IMG/VR virus record: IMGVR_UViG_3300042482_001018
Span: 1-35,154 of that record
DNA from: a virus
DNA length: 35,154 nt
Strand: one strand, 5' to 3'
Below the pieces are notes generated by a model. The model was given only the letters and a program-made list of their open reading frames with translations. It ran no database searches and was not told the origin of the DNA. The position numbers and the translations under genes are program-made. Below are positions 1-7,662 of this stretch, one piece after another; the stretch's first letter is position 1; every line of letters starts with the position of its first letter.

Positions 1-1
1 G

Positions 2-700
2 CCAGCATACAACAAAGTTGACGGCATCCTCTATATTGGCGACGGCTCTGCCGTAGTGCCAGTCGGTGGTGCGCATTACGCGACAGCAGCAGCCCTCGCC
101 AGCGAGAGCAGCGCACGCACATCGGCGGTCTCAGCAGAGGCTTCCCGTGCGACAGCAGCGGAATCGGCCCTCGGAACACGCATCGACAATGTTCTCTCGA
201 ATGTTGACGGCGCAGCCCTCGACTCCCTCACAGAAGTCGTCACCGCCTTCCAGAGCGCAGACAGCACCCTCAATGGTGCTATCAGCTCCCTCGCCGCCAG
301 CGCATCGAGCGCATTGACCTCTGAGGTCAATCGTGCTACGGCCGCTGAAGGTGTCATCGCCGCGAACCTCGCGACAGAAATCACCGACCGCGCATCAGCG
401 ATCACGACGGTCCAAGGTAATGTCAACACCGTTGCAGGCAATCTCGCCAGCGAGACTTCCGCTCGCACCAGTGCTGATTCCACATTGACATCGAACCTCT
501 CGAGCGAAATCTCGCGTGCGACCGCCGCTGAAGGCGTCGTAGCAGCGAATCTCGCCACCGAGATTACGGATCGTGCCTCAGCAGTGACCGGAGTGACTAA
601 CTCGCTGAACAGCGAGATCAGCCGCGCCACAGCAGCCGAAAACTCTCTCGACGGTCGTCTCGACGCCATCGAAGCAGAAATCGACGGCGGCGGCTTCTAG
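2..700 (+). CDS. Tail fibre-like coiled-coil protein, 5' end cut off
   Basis: The reading frame is open from base 2, so the true start lies upstream of the window; an internal GTG at 56 is probably not the start. The first visible residues (YNKVDGILYIGDG) resemble the short beta motif found in phage fibre and tropism-determinant N-termini. The rest is a long Ala/Ser/Thr-rich helix with repeated blocks such as SRATAAE and LATEITDRAS spaced regularly, which is typical of trimeric coiled-coil shafts of phage tail fibres. It ends in a Gly-rich tail (DGGGF). A strong terminator follows directly. Role as a fibre or fibre-attachment protein is inferred from repeat architecture and from fibre-like neighbours; the receptor-binding part is not identifiable. 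Confidence 0.7.
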   Translation, partial: PAYNKVDGILYIGDGSAVVPVGGAHYATAAALASESSARTSAVSAEASRATAAESALGTRIDNVLSNVDGAALDSLTEVVTAFQSADSTLNGAISSLAASASSALTSEVNRATAAEGVIAANLATEITDRASAITTVQGNVNTVAGNLASETSARTSADSTLTSNLSSEISRATAAEGVVAANLATEITDRASAVTGVTNSLNSEISRATAAENSLDGRLDAIEAEIDGGGF

Positions 701-709
701 ACCCTCCCC

Positions 710-762
710 CTCCGTGCGGTGGTGCGGCTCGTCCGCGCCACCGCTACGGAGCCCCTTTTTTT
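710..762 (+). terminator. Rho-independent terminator after the first fibre gene
   Basis: A long GC-rich hairpin has arms at about 710-727 and 733-751, with one bulged A and one wobble pair, closed by a short loop (CTCGT). It is followed by CCCC and seven T residues (756-762). It lies 9 bases after the stop codon of the upstream gene and ends 11 bases before the next start, so it separates two transcription units or attenuates read-through. Confidence 0.85.
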
Positions 763-773
763 AAGACATCTCT

Positions 774-1139
774 ATGCCCACCTTACTGACCAAGCGGACC
801 TCCGTCGCAGGCCGAGTGCCGACCGCACAGCAACTCGCTGTGGGGGAGTTGGCCATTAACCTCGCCGACCGCATCCTGTATTCTAAAAATACAGCCGGAA
901 CGGTCTTCTCGCTTGGAGCGGGTGGTGCGGCAGAGGCTTATTTATTTTCCGCCGCCGTGAGCGGCAACTATCTTTACATCGGGCGTCTGGCTGAAAGCGA
1001 CATCCCGAACTCGGGCTCTCCGGACAATGCGACAGCCTGGACGATCTACCGCATTACAACCAATGCGGCGGGCGACGCCACCGCGACTCAAACCGCCACA
1101 GGCGCGTGGAGCAACCGCGCATCCCTTTCTTACTCCTAA
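774..1139 (+). CDS. Small virion protein with fibre N-terminal-like motif
   Basis: This encodes 121 residues starting at an ATG without a Shine-Dalgarno sequence. The N-terminal half (residues 1-50) has the pattern KRTSVAGRVPTAQQLAVGELAINLADRILYSKN, seen at the N-terminus of many phage fibre and tropism-determinant-like proteins, where a short beta hairpin attaches the fibre to the tail. The C-terminal half (GDATATQTATGAWSNRASLSYS) is Thr/Ala-rich and probably beta structured. The upstream partial gene begins with a related motif, so the two may assemble in the same fibre complex. No enzymatic motif is visible. A virion role is inferred from the motif and from position. Confidence 0.6.
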   Translation: MPTLLTKRTSVAGRVPTAQQLAVGELAINLADRILYSKNTAGTVFSLGAGGAAEAYLFSAAVSGNYLYIGRLAESDIPNSGSPDNATAWTIYRITTNAAGDATATQTATGAWSNRASLSYS

Positions 1140-1158
1140 CCTAAAAACCAAACACCCT

Positions 1159-1440
1159 ATGAACTCTACCAACCCCATCGAAATCGCAGGAGTCCAATAC
1201 CCGAAATACTCGCTCAACCTCGCCATCACCGGCAAGTATAACGGCGATGGTTCTTCAGACGCCAATGTCGCCATGCGCCTCATCCCGACCCGCATCGAGG
1301 ACGGCGAAGTCATCGCCGCTGACGAAGCCGCCATCGGAATCGCTCTCGGATCACTGGCAGGAAGCGACGAAGCCACCCAGCAGGCCGTGGGCGCGATCCA
1401 AGCCGCCCTCCAAGCCTACATCACCGCGAAAGGACTCTAA
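1159..1440 (+). CDS. Hypothetical small phage protein
   Basis: This encodes 93 residues. I place the start at the ATG at 1159, just after the upstream stop and an A/C-rich leader, rather than at an upstream in-frame codon that would overlap the previous gene. The N-terminus (IEIAGVQYPKYSLNLAITGKYNGDGSSDANVAMRLIPTRI) looks beta-rich, and the C-terminal half is an Ala/Gln-rich helix (residues about 60-93). I do not recognise a family. It sits between fibre-like genes with only 3 bases before the next start, so it is probably a tail or fibre-associated protein. Confidence 0.55.
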   Translation: MNSTNPIEIAGVQYPKYSLNLAITGKYNGDGSSDANVAMRLIPTRIEDGEVIAADEAAIGIALGSLAGSDEATQQAVGAIQAALQAYITAKGL

Positions 1441-1443
1441 GCC

Positions 1444-2865
1444 ATGTCAAATGTTCGCGCATTCCGAGCTGGCAACTGGTCAGACACTAATACAACCACA
1501 TCCCCGTGGGCCACTGGCGGCGTTCTCTATGCGCCCAATTCGTCCGACGATGTTTACACCAATGGGTTTACAATCACTGTTGATAATTCGCCAACTGTAA
1601 TTTCTATCACGAACACATCAGCGACTTCGCGAGTGTGGAAAGACGGCGCCACGGCGGCAGCCCCCGCAGGAGGGGGATTCGTGCTCGCCAACGGCGTCAC
1701 ATTGACAGCCACCACGGCCTCGCTTACGCCGGTAATAGGAAATTTTCTCACTCTATCCGGCACAAATTCAGCGTCTTTTGTCGGGAATATTACTGGAAAC
1801 CCTGGCTTTAATTACTCTGTTGTAAACACAAGCTCTGGAACATTAAATTTCACAGGTTTTACTGAAGCAACAGGCGTTGGTGGTGGAACATTTCGCAACC
1901 AAGTCGGCGGATCGTTAATAATAAACGGAGGAGTAATTAGCAGTGCAACCTCTGTTGCAATTTACCAAGACGCTGGCGGGAACACGACAGTCAATGGGTA
2001 TTGCACATCAAACGGCACATCAGCAGTAAATAATGTTGGCGGTGGTCAAGTTACCATTGTTGGGACCATGACCGCCTCAAATGGAGGCGGCAATGCAGTC
2101 CGATCAACCAACATCTCTAGCCTCGTTCGAGCCTCGGGATCATTTATTTGCGCGTCCGATGGGACAATGGCAGTGGCAGCCATAAAAATGATTTTGAACA
2201 CCACTCCGACAAACGCCAAAACCCGCTACGCTCTCAACGGCACCGGCACTTATGTGGATATGTTCACCGCCGACAACTCGCTCGGCCAAGCGTCAGTTGC
2301 CGATGTCCGCAGCGGCACGGTCTACGCCAGCGGATTGTTGACAGGCACATGTGCAGTCCCAGTCGCCTCCAGTGTGGCAAGCGGAGTCCCCGTCGATGCG
2401 ACCGTCGGATCGGCAGTCCTTACCGCCGCAGCGATCCGGACCGAGCTGGCTGTGGAGTTAGCCCGCATTGACGCCGCCGTCTCCAGCGCAGGCAACGCAC
2501 CGACAGTCGCCCAGATCCGCACCGAGTTGGACAGCAACTCCACCAAACTGGCCAACCTCGACGCTACCGTCTCCAGCCGCCTCGCGCCATCCGGCACGCT
2601 GGCCGTTGTGACCACGCTGACCAACGCACCAACCGTCCCCACCGCAGCCGCCATCGCCACACAGGTCCGCACGGAGCTGGCAACGGAGTTGGCCAGAGTG
2701 GATGCCGCAGTCAGCACGCGCCTCGCCTCCTCGGCCTACACCGCGCCATCGAACAGCGATGTCACCGCCATCAAAGCCAAGACGGACCTCCTCGAAACAA
2801 CCCGCCTCGCGCAGTGCAGCACCGTGGCCACCACCGGAGCCCAACTCGCGGCCGCCCTCAGCTAA
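1444..2865 (+). CDS. Tail fibre/spike-like virion protein
   Basis: This encodes 473 residues. Residues about 10-270 are rich in Gly, Asn, Ser and Thr with short alternating strands (GGGTFRNQVGGSLIINGG, TTVNGYCTSNGTSAV), as expected for a beta-helix or beta-prism receptor-binding domain. Residues about 325-470 contain repeated helical units (AAIRTELAVELARIDAAVSS, AAIATQVRTELATELARVDAAVST) that look like a trimeric coiled coil. The codons of the beta-rich part are visibly more AT-rich than those of the coiled coil, suggesting that the receptor-binding domain has been swapped in. The gene lies among other fibre genes and just upstream of the lysis cassette. The exact ligand is unknown. Confidence 0.6.
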   Translation: MSNVRAFRAGNWSDTNTTTSPWATGGVLYAPNSSDDVYTNGFTITVDNSPTVISITNTSATSRVWKDGATAAAPAGGGFVLANGVTLTATTASLTPVIGNFLTLSGTNSASFVGNITGNPGFNYSVVNTSSGTLNFTGFTEATGVGGGTFRNQVGGSLIINGGVISSATSVAIYQDAGGNTTVNGYCTSNGTSAVNNVGGGQVTIVGTMTASNGGGNAVRSTNISSLVRASGSFICASDGTMAVAAIKMILNTTPTNAKTRYALNGTGTYVDMFTADNSLGQASVADVRSGTVYASGLLTGTCAVPVASSVASGVPVDATVGSAVLTAAAIRTELAVELARIDAAVSSAGNAPTVAQIRTELDSNSTKLANLDATVSSRLAPSGTLAVVTTLTNAPTVPTAAAIATQVRTELATELARVDAAVSTRLASSAYTAPSNSDVTAIKAKTDLLETTRLAQCSTVATTGAQLAAALS

Positions 2866-2868
2866 CAA

Positions 2869-3051
2869 ATGGACCACCACCACTTCAACGCCACATTGAC
2901 CGGCCTCGTCGCTACGGCGAGCGGCGTCACGGTCTCGTTGCTGCCGGAGATCGAGGCGTGGCTGCGCGTCTCCTCGCTAGTGATCGGCTGCGCGGTGGGC
3001 ATCGCATCCTTTATCGTCATCGTCCGAAAGTGGGACGTGCCGAAGGAATGA
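2869..3051 (+). CDS. Small membrane protein, holin-like
   Basis: This encodes 60 residues with two probable membrane segments (about 8-27 and 33-53: SSLVIGCAVGIASFIVIV), separated by a short polar turn and followed by a charged C-terminus (RKWDVPKE). The size, topology and position immediately upstream of a second holin-like gene, a lipoprotein and a cell-wall hydrolase fit a phage holin or antiholin. The start ATG follows the upstream stop by 3 bases. No family-specific signature is visible, so holin is an inference. Confidence 0.55.
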   Translation: MDHHHFNATLTGLVATASGVTVSLLPEIEAWLRVSSLVIGCAVGIASFIVIVRKWDVPKE

Positions 3052-3083
3052 AACTTAAAACTTAAAACTTTAACCTTAAAACT
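3051..3083 (+). repeat. TTAAAAC heptamer tandem repeat, copy 1
   Basis: Directly after the upstream stop codon are heptads in one register at 3055, 3062, 3069 (variant TTTAACC) and 3076. The same heptamer array recurs before two other genes (3414-3436 and 5912-5925). It lies in the 5' leader of the next gene and may act on translation or be a dispersed repeat. Confidence 0.8.
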
Positions 3084-3094
3084 AACCTCCCCCC

Positions 3095-3265
3095 ATGAAC
3101 ACACTACTCCAACGATTGAAGGAACCGTCCACGTTTCGCGGGCTGGCGATACTCGCCGGTCTCTGCGGTTACGCCATCGACCCCGCGCAACTCAACGCCA
3201 TCTCTAGCGCCGTGATCGCGGTGCTGGGACTCATCGAGGTCTTCCGCCGTGAGCCCAAAATCTAA
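3095..3265 (+). CDS. Holin-like small membrane protein
   Basis: This encodes 56 residues. The polar N-terminus (MNTLLQRLKEPSTFRG) is followed by a hydrophobic segment (LAILAGLCGYAI), a DPAQLNAI turn, a second hydrophobic stretch (AVIAVLGLIEVF) and a basic tail. The pattern LKEPSTFRGLAILA followed by IDP is common in small phage membrane proteins annotated as holins. The 3' end overlaps the following lipoprotein gene by 17 bases. Together with its neighbours it forms a lysis cassette. Function is inferred from topology and context; whether this or the upstream gene is the actual pore former is open. Confidence 0.6.
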   Translation: MNTLLQRLKEPSTFRGLAILAGLCGYAIDPAQLNAISSAVIAVLGLIEVFRREPKI

Positions 3266-3413
3266 CGCTCTCCTCATTATCTTGTCGGTCTTCGCTGGCT
3301 TCCTGACCCTGCTTCTAAGCGGGTGCGCTGGCTGGCGAGCGCCGCAAGTGTGTATCCGTGGAGACTACGGCACCCTGTGCTATGAGCTCCCGATGCCGAC
3401 ATCTTCCAAATGA
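3249..3413 (+). CDS. Small lipoprotein, possible outer-membrane spanin
   Basis: This encodes 54 residues, starting with GTG inside the end of the holin-like gene in another frame. A hydrophobic signal segment (ALLIILSVFAGFLTLLL) leads to a lipobox (LLSGC) with the acylated Cys at residue 26, followed by a short periplasmic tail with two further Cys (VCIRGDYGTLCYE) and Pro residues. In Rz/Rz1-type systems the outer-membrane spanin is a short lipoprotein embedded in or overlapping lysis genes, which this matches. A partner inner-membrane spanin was not identified; one of the two upstream membrane proteins could serve. The lipobox suggests a host with an outer membrane. Confidence 0.6.
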   Translation: MSPKSNALLIILSVFAGFLTLLLSGCAGWRAPQVCIRGDYGTLCYELPMPTSSK

Positions 3414-3436
3414 TTAAAACTTAAAACTTAAAACTT
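3414..3436 (+). repeat. TTAAAAC heptamer tandem repeat, copy 2
   Basis: Three perfect consecutive TTAAAAC units plus TT lie between the lipoprotein stop and the start of the hydrolase gene, 3 bases before its ATG. It is the same unit as at 3051-3083 and 5912-5925. Confidence 0.85.
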
Positions 3437-3439
3437 CTG

Positions 3440-3979
3440 ATGCTCCCCCCGTCCCGCCCCCAGCAAGCGAAGTCGAAGACGCAAGCCCTGCTCGCCAAGG
3501 CTCGCGTGGAGGATGCCGTCGCGCTGGTGGGGATTCGCGGCTACTACCGCGACACGATGGGCGTGGCTGGAGAGAATGACCGTGGCATCTACGACGATGC
3601 CATTTTCCTTGTCTCGCAAAATGCCTACGCCGCTTTCAATGCGAATACCGACCCTAGCGTGAAGCGCAAGGGCATCGCTGTTCTCAAGACCGGCGTGCAT
3701 CGGTATCGCAAGGGCGCGCACGGCCTCAGCAAGCCTGGTGGCGGCTATCCCGCGCTGCGCCCAGCGAACCCCGCTGAGGAACTCCCTGTGACCCGCGACG
3801 GTGAGGGCGACAGCATGGGGGTGGCGATCAACATCCATCGCGGCAGCTACAACACGACTTCCTCGCTTGGTTGCCAGACGCTCCACCCGAGCCAGTGGGA
3901 ATCTTTTATTGCGCTGGTGTACTCCGAAATGGACCGCGCCGGTCAGAAGACAATCCCGTACCTTTTGGCGAGCACTTGA
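3440..3979 (+). CDS. YkuD-like cell-wall hydrolase, probable endolysin
   Basis: This encodes 179 residues. The C-terminal half contains VAINIHRGSYNTTSSLGCQTLHPSQW, which resembles the L,D-transpeptidase (YkuD) catalytic pattern His...Ser-x-Gly-Cys: His133, Ser142, Gly144 and Cys145. In phages such domains are found as peptidoglycan-degrading or peptidoglycan-remodelling lysins. The N-terminal part (residues 1-60) is basic and helical, with no signal peptide, so export would need the holin. It follows two holin-like genes and a spanin-like lipoprotein. It is preceded by a heptamer repeat and has no clear Shine-Dalgarno sequence. The bond cleaved cannot be told from sequence alone. Confidence 0.6.
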   Translation: MLPPSRPQQAKSKTQALLAKARVEDAVALVGIRGYYRDTMGVAGENDRGIYDDAIFLVSQNAYAAFNANTDPSVKRKGIAVLKTGVHRYRKGAHGLSKPGGGYPALRPANPAEELPVTRDGEGDSMGVAINIHRGSYNTTSSLGCQTLHPSQWESFIALVYSEMDRAGQKTIPYLLAST

Positions 3980-4004
3980 CACGCTCCCGCATAATTAACC
4001 CTAG

Positions 4005-5903
4005 ATGCCCGACGACCAAACAATCACCGAAGGAGATGCCGGATTCCTCGGCATGGCGTCGCGGCTGAACCCGCTCCAACTCCAGCCTGGCATGGTCCAG
4101 TACTGCGAGAATATGCGGCTCGACCGAGGTGTCGCGCAGACGCGCAAGGGCGCGAAGCGTCTTGGCGATGGGATCTCCGCAGGCACGCAGCCTCTCACTC
4201 TGCCTTTCGTGCTCGATGCAAACGCCCGAGTGCGCACGATCTACTCGGGCGGCATCTTCGCCAGCGGCGTTTTTTCGTCGCCTAACTACGACGACGAGAA
4301 TGAATACATCGTCCTCTGCGGGCCGACCTCGGCGTATCTCTATAGACAGAATGAGCCTATCGAGGAGATCAACTATCCCGCCACCGGCACAGCGTCCGAC
4401 GAGATCATCGAGCCCACGGACAGCGTTTCGACCATCCAAGCATTCAACCGTTTCTACCTCCTGCGCGAGGCCGACATGACTCTGCCTGGCTGGGATTGGA
4501 AATACACCACCGCCAGCGGCATCGCGGTCTCTGGCACCACGGCTACCGTCTACATCACCGCCCATGGCCTCACTGCTGGCCAGCGGGTGCGTATAGAGGA
4601 GGGGAGCCAAGCGGCATTCCAGGGCCATGAGTTCGACGTCCTCTCGGCCTCGACAAATTCCTTCACCATCGCCGTGCCCTCTGGCACTGCGCCGGATGTC
4701 GCCGCCGACATCGCAATCCGCCGAGTCAAAGCCCCGCTGTGGTGGGATGGCTCGACCATCGAGTTTCAACGCGCCGCCTCAGGCGTGCCTGCCGAGGGCG
4801 TGACATTTAAGACCCTGCGCTCCACCGGCTGGGCCAGCTACATCGGCAATCGACTCTGGATCCCCGACGGCCGCGACACCGTGGCGATCTCCGATGTGCT
4901 GGATCCCGACCTCTACGACCCCTTTTTCCAATCGTTCCGCGCCAACCAGGGCAGCAACGACTACCTCGTCGCCATTCACCCATGGGTCGAGGGCCAAGCG
5001 CTGGTATTCATGCGTAACTCGATCTGGCTTGCCAACCTCACCGACACGAGCAACGCGACAGGAGACGCCTTCACGGTGGACTCTGCCGTTTCCAAGCTCA
5101 CGCTCCTCACCGACGAGATCGGCTGCGTAGCCCGCCGCTCGATCCAGACGGCCGGTCAGTTTGTGTTTTTCCTCAGCGACTCCGGCGTTTACCGGCTCGA
5201 TACCCAGCTCGACCTCAAGCTCCGCGCCAACACCCAGCCACTCTCGGACCCCATAGCCGACCAGATCGACGAAATCAATACGGACTACGCTTACAGGGCG
5301 GTGGGCAAGTGGTGGAATAACCGCTACTACCTCGCTGTGCCTATCGGCGATACGGCGGAGTCGAACAACACGCTCTTCCTGTGGAACGCCCTCAACTCGC
5401 AATGGGAAAGCCGCGACAGCTACGCCATCAACCTCGACGAGCTACTGGTCGCCACCTACTCCAGCCAGCGCCGCCTCTTTGCAGCGAGCCGCGCCGGAAC
5501 GCTCTTCCTGCTCGATGAGCTGGACTACGGCGACGATGTGCCCTACGCGAACGCGCAAGACCTCTACACCGAAATCCCCTCCGAGCTCATCACCCGCCGC
5601 TACGGGTGGGGGAGCCTCAATGCCAAGCGCCTGACCCGAGCCAAGGCCAGCGTGCTGCTGCCAAATGCCTCCGCCTGCACGCTCGATGCCGTGACCACCG
5701 ACTACGACGCGGACTTCCAAGTCGCCTCCTTGGCAAACACGGGCGACGAGGAAGACTACACGCTCAAAGCCCCCCTGCGCTGCAAAGCCACCGGCCTCGA
5801 CCTCCGCTTCCGCACGCAAAGCGGCCGCCCCATCCTCCGCCAGATCAGCGCCGAAGCCACCCGCTCCGCCCTCGATCCCACCGAAACCCGCACTTTGAAT
5901 TAA
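4005..5903 (+). CDS. Large virion protein, beta-propeller-like (tail/stabilisation)
   Basis: This encodes 632 residues. The N-terminus (GMASRLNPLQLQPGMVQYCENMRLDRGVAQTRKGAKRL) is a pattern I associate with podovirus tail-tube or stabilisation-type virion proteins. An insert at about residues 165-235 (GTTATVYITAHGLTAGQRVRIEEGSQ...FTIAVP) looks like the FCCH-type beta domain found as an accessory module in phage proteins. The rest is rich in repeated W/Y-G-x-S-D blades (WASYIGNRLWIPDGRDTVAISD, KWWNNRYYLAVPIG, LFLWNALNSQWESRD), consistent with a beta propeller. Its size and place between lysis and fibre genes support a structural role. No enzymatic motif is visible. Confidence 0.6.
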   Translation: MPDDQTITEGDAGFLGMASRLNPLQLQPGMVQYCENMRLDRGVAQTRKGAKRLGDGISAGTQPLTLPFVLDANARVRTIYSGGIFASGVFSSPNYDDENEYIVLCGPTSAYLYRQNEPIEEINYPATGTASDEIIEPTDSVSTIQAFNRFYLLREADMTLPGWDWKYTTASGIAVSGTTATVYITAHGLTAGQRVRIEEGSQAAFQGHEFDVLSASTNSFTIAVPSGTAPDVAADIAIRRVKAPLWWDGSTIEFQRAASGVPAEGVTFKTLRSTGWASYIGNRLWIPDGRDTVAISDVLDPDLYDPFFQSFRANQGSNDYLVAIHPWVEGQALVFMRNSIWLANLTDTSNATGDAFTVDSAVSKLTLLTDEIGCVARRSIQTAGQFVFFLSDSGVYRLDTQLDLKLRANTQPLSDPIADQIDEINTDYAYRAVGKWWNNRYYLAVPIGDTAESNNTLFLWNALNSQWESRDSYAINLDELLVATYSSQRRLFAASRAGTLFLLDELDYGDDVPYANAQDLYTEIPSELITRRYGWGSLNAKRLTRAKASVLLPNASACTLDAVTTDYDADFQVASLANTGDEEDYTLKAPLRCKATGLDLRFRTQSGRPILRQISAEATRSALDPTETRTLN

Positions 5904-5911
5904 ATGCGCCC

Positions 5912-5925
5912 TTAAAACTTAAAAC
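5912..5925 (+). repeat. TTAAAAC heptamer tandem repeat, copy 3
   Basis: Two perfect TTAAAAC units lie in the 31-base gap between the propeller-like gene and the S74 tail-fibre gene. They match the arrays at 3051-3083 and 3414-3436. Confidence 0.8.
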
Positions 5926-5934
5926 TCTTCTCTC

Positions 5935-7662
5935 ATGGCAACTCTTACTAAAGGCAAAACATTCAGCAACGGCGAACTCGTCACTCCGGCGGCGCTGCAC
6001 TCTATGGTGGACTCTGGCACCGTCACCAACATCGTCAACGCCGACATCTCCGCCAGTGCTGCCATCGCCGACACGAAGCTCGCGCAGATCACCACGGCAG
6101 GGAAGGTGCTGCCCGCTGCGGTGCAGGGCACGGCGGTAGTGACGGCGGATCCTCGCCTTTCGGATGCCAGGCCGCCGACCGCGCACACCCACGACGACCG
6201 CTACTACACCGAGACGGAAATTGATACCAAGCTCTCGGGACTGCCGGTGAGCAGCCACACGCACACGATTGCCAATGTGACCGGATTACAGACGGCGCTT
6301 GATGGCAAGCAAGCGTCTGGCTCTTACGCGGCCGCTTCGCATACGCATGACGCCTCGGCAATCACCTCCGGCACGCTCGCCAACGCCCGCACCACGGCGA
6401 CATCCGCAAATACGGCGAACGCCATCGTGGCTAGGGATGCCAGCGGCGACTTCTTGGCTGGCAAAATCAACGGGCTCACCGTAGGAATGGGCGGCGGTAG
6501 CCAAGTTAGCAATACGGCGGTGGGGTTGCAGGGATTAAATGCAAATACCAGCGGATATAACAATACGGCGGTGGGGTGGAGCTCACTCCAATCAAACACA
6601 ACTGGACTACACAACACAGCGATAGGGGCAAACGCATCTGCTAGTAACACAACTGGGATTAACAATACAGCAGTCGGTTTCCAAGTCCTGAAAAATAACA
6701 CAACTGGCTATCTCAACACAGCGATAGGGGCAAACGCATCTGCTAGTAACACAACTGGCTATCTCAACACAGCGATAGGTGTCGATGCCTTTTTTAGTAA
6801 CTCAACCGGCTATAAAAACACAGCGCTTGGGTATGCAACCCTGACCCTTAACACAACAGGAAGACATAATGTAGCTTGCGGGTCACAAGCCCTTTATAAA
6901 AACATCAATGGAGCTTATAATCATGCTGGCGGGTCAGATGCCCTCTATAACAACACAACTGGAAACTATAATGTTGCTACAGGCAATACCGCTCTTTTTA
7001 ACAACACAAATGGAAGTTTCAATATTGCGACTGGCGCGGATGCCCTCTATAACAACACAACTGGGAGCAATAACACAGCAGTGGGTTATTCAGCGCTTGT
7101 TTTAAACACTTCGGACAATTATTCAACGGGAATAGGGTACCAAGCCAATGTCACTGGATCAAATCAAGTCCAGCTTGGGAATTCCACTGCGACCACTTAC
7201 GCCTACGGCGCGGTGCAAGACCGGTCCGACATCCGAGATAAAGCCGACATCCGCGATACGACTCTTGGGCTGGACTTTGTAAATGCGCTTCGTCCGGTGG
7301 ATTTTAAATGGGATATGCGTGAGGATTACCGGTCGGAAGCACCCCAAGCTCCCGACCAAGATGCAAGCCAAGAAGCAAAAGTAGCTTACCAGACAGCAAA
7401 AGCAAAATGGCTGGAAGATGGGAAACTTGCAAACATCACCCGCGATGGGTCAAAGAAGCGTGGGCGGTATCACCACGGCCTTATCGCTCAAGAAGTGAAA
7501 TCCGTTTTGGACTCTAAAGGACTCGACTTTGGGGGATACCAGGATCACTCGATCAAGGGGGGAGACGACGTACTCTCTATTGGCTATGAAGAACTCATCG
7601 CGCCGATGCTCAAGGCGATCCAAGAACTCGCCGCCCGCGTCGCCGCCCTCGAAGCCCGATGA
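5935..7662 (+). CDS. Tail fibre with 17-residue repeats and S74 chaperone domain
   Basis: This encodes 575 residues. The N-terminal part contains HTHD/HTHT collar motifs (AHTHDDRYYTETEIDTKL, SSHTHTIANVTGLQTALDGK), typical of trimeric phage fibres. Residues about 193-396 are twelve 17-residue repeats of the form NTAxGxxxxxxNTTGxx, a trimeric beta-roll. The C-terminus is an intramolecular chaperone/peptidase S74 domain: RSDIRDK supplies Ser431 and Lys436 in the S-D-x-x-x-K dyad that auto-cleaves the chaperone after trimer folding. It is followed by LDFVNALRPVDFKW, YHHGLIAQEVKSVL and a terminal coiled coil (LKAIQELAARVAALEA). This is a confident receptor-binding fibre. The repeat region is AT-rich compared with its flanks, suggesting exchange. 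Confidence 0.9.
   Translation: MATLTKGKTFSNGELVTPAALHSMVDSGTVTNIVNADISASAAIADTKLAQITTAGKVLPAAVQGTAVVTADPRLSDARPPTAHTHDDRYYTETEIDTKLSGLPVSSHTHTIANVTGLQTALDGKQASGSYAAASHTHDASAITSGTLANARTTATSANTANAIVARDASGDFLAGKINGLTVGMGGGSQVSNTAVGLQGLNANTSGYNNTAVGWSSLQSNTTGLHNTAIGANASASNTTGINNTAVGFQVLKNNTTGYLNTAIGANASASNTTGYLNTAIGVDAFFSNSTGYKNTALGYATLTLNTTGRHNVACGSQALYKNINGAYNHAGGSDALYNNTTGNYNVATGNTALFNNTNGSFNIATGADALYNNTTGSNNTAVGYSALVLNTSDNYSTGIGYQANVTGSNQVQLGNSTATTYAYGAVQDRSDIRDKADIRDTTLGLDFVNALRPVDFKWDMREDYRSEAPQAPDQDASQEAKVAYQTAKAKWLEDGKLANITRDGSKKRGRYHHGLIAQEVKSVLDSKGLDFGGYQDHSIKGGDDVLSIGYEELIAPMLKAIQELAARVAALEAR
6511..7122 (+). repeat. Twelve 51-bp units in the tail fibre gene
   Basis: Twelve 51-base units encode NTAxG...NTTG repeats. 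Units 3 and 5 contain an identical 45-base segment (6612-6656 and 6714-6758, offset exactly 102). The segment is AT-rich relative to the rest of the gene. Such arrays can expand or contract by recombination and change fibre length. Confidence 0.9.
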
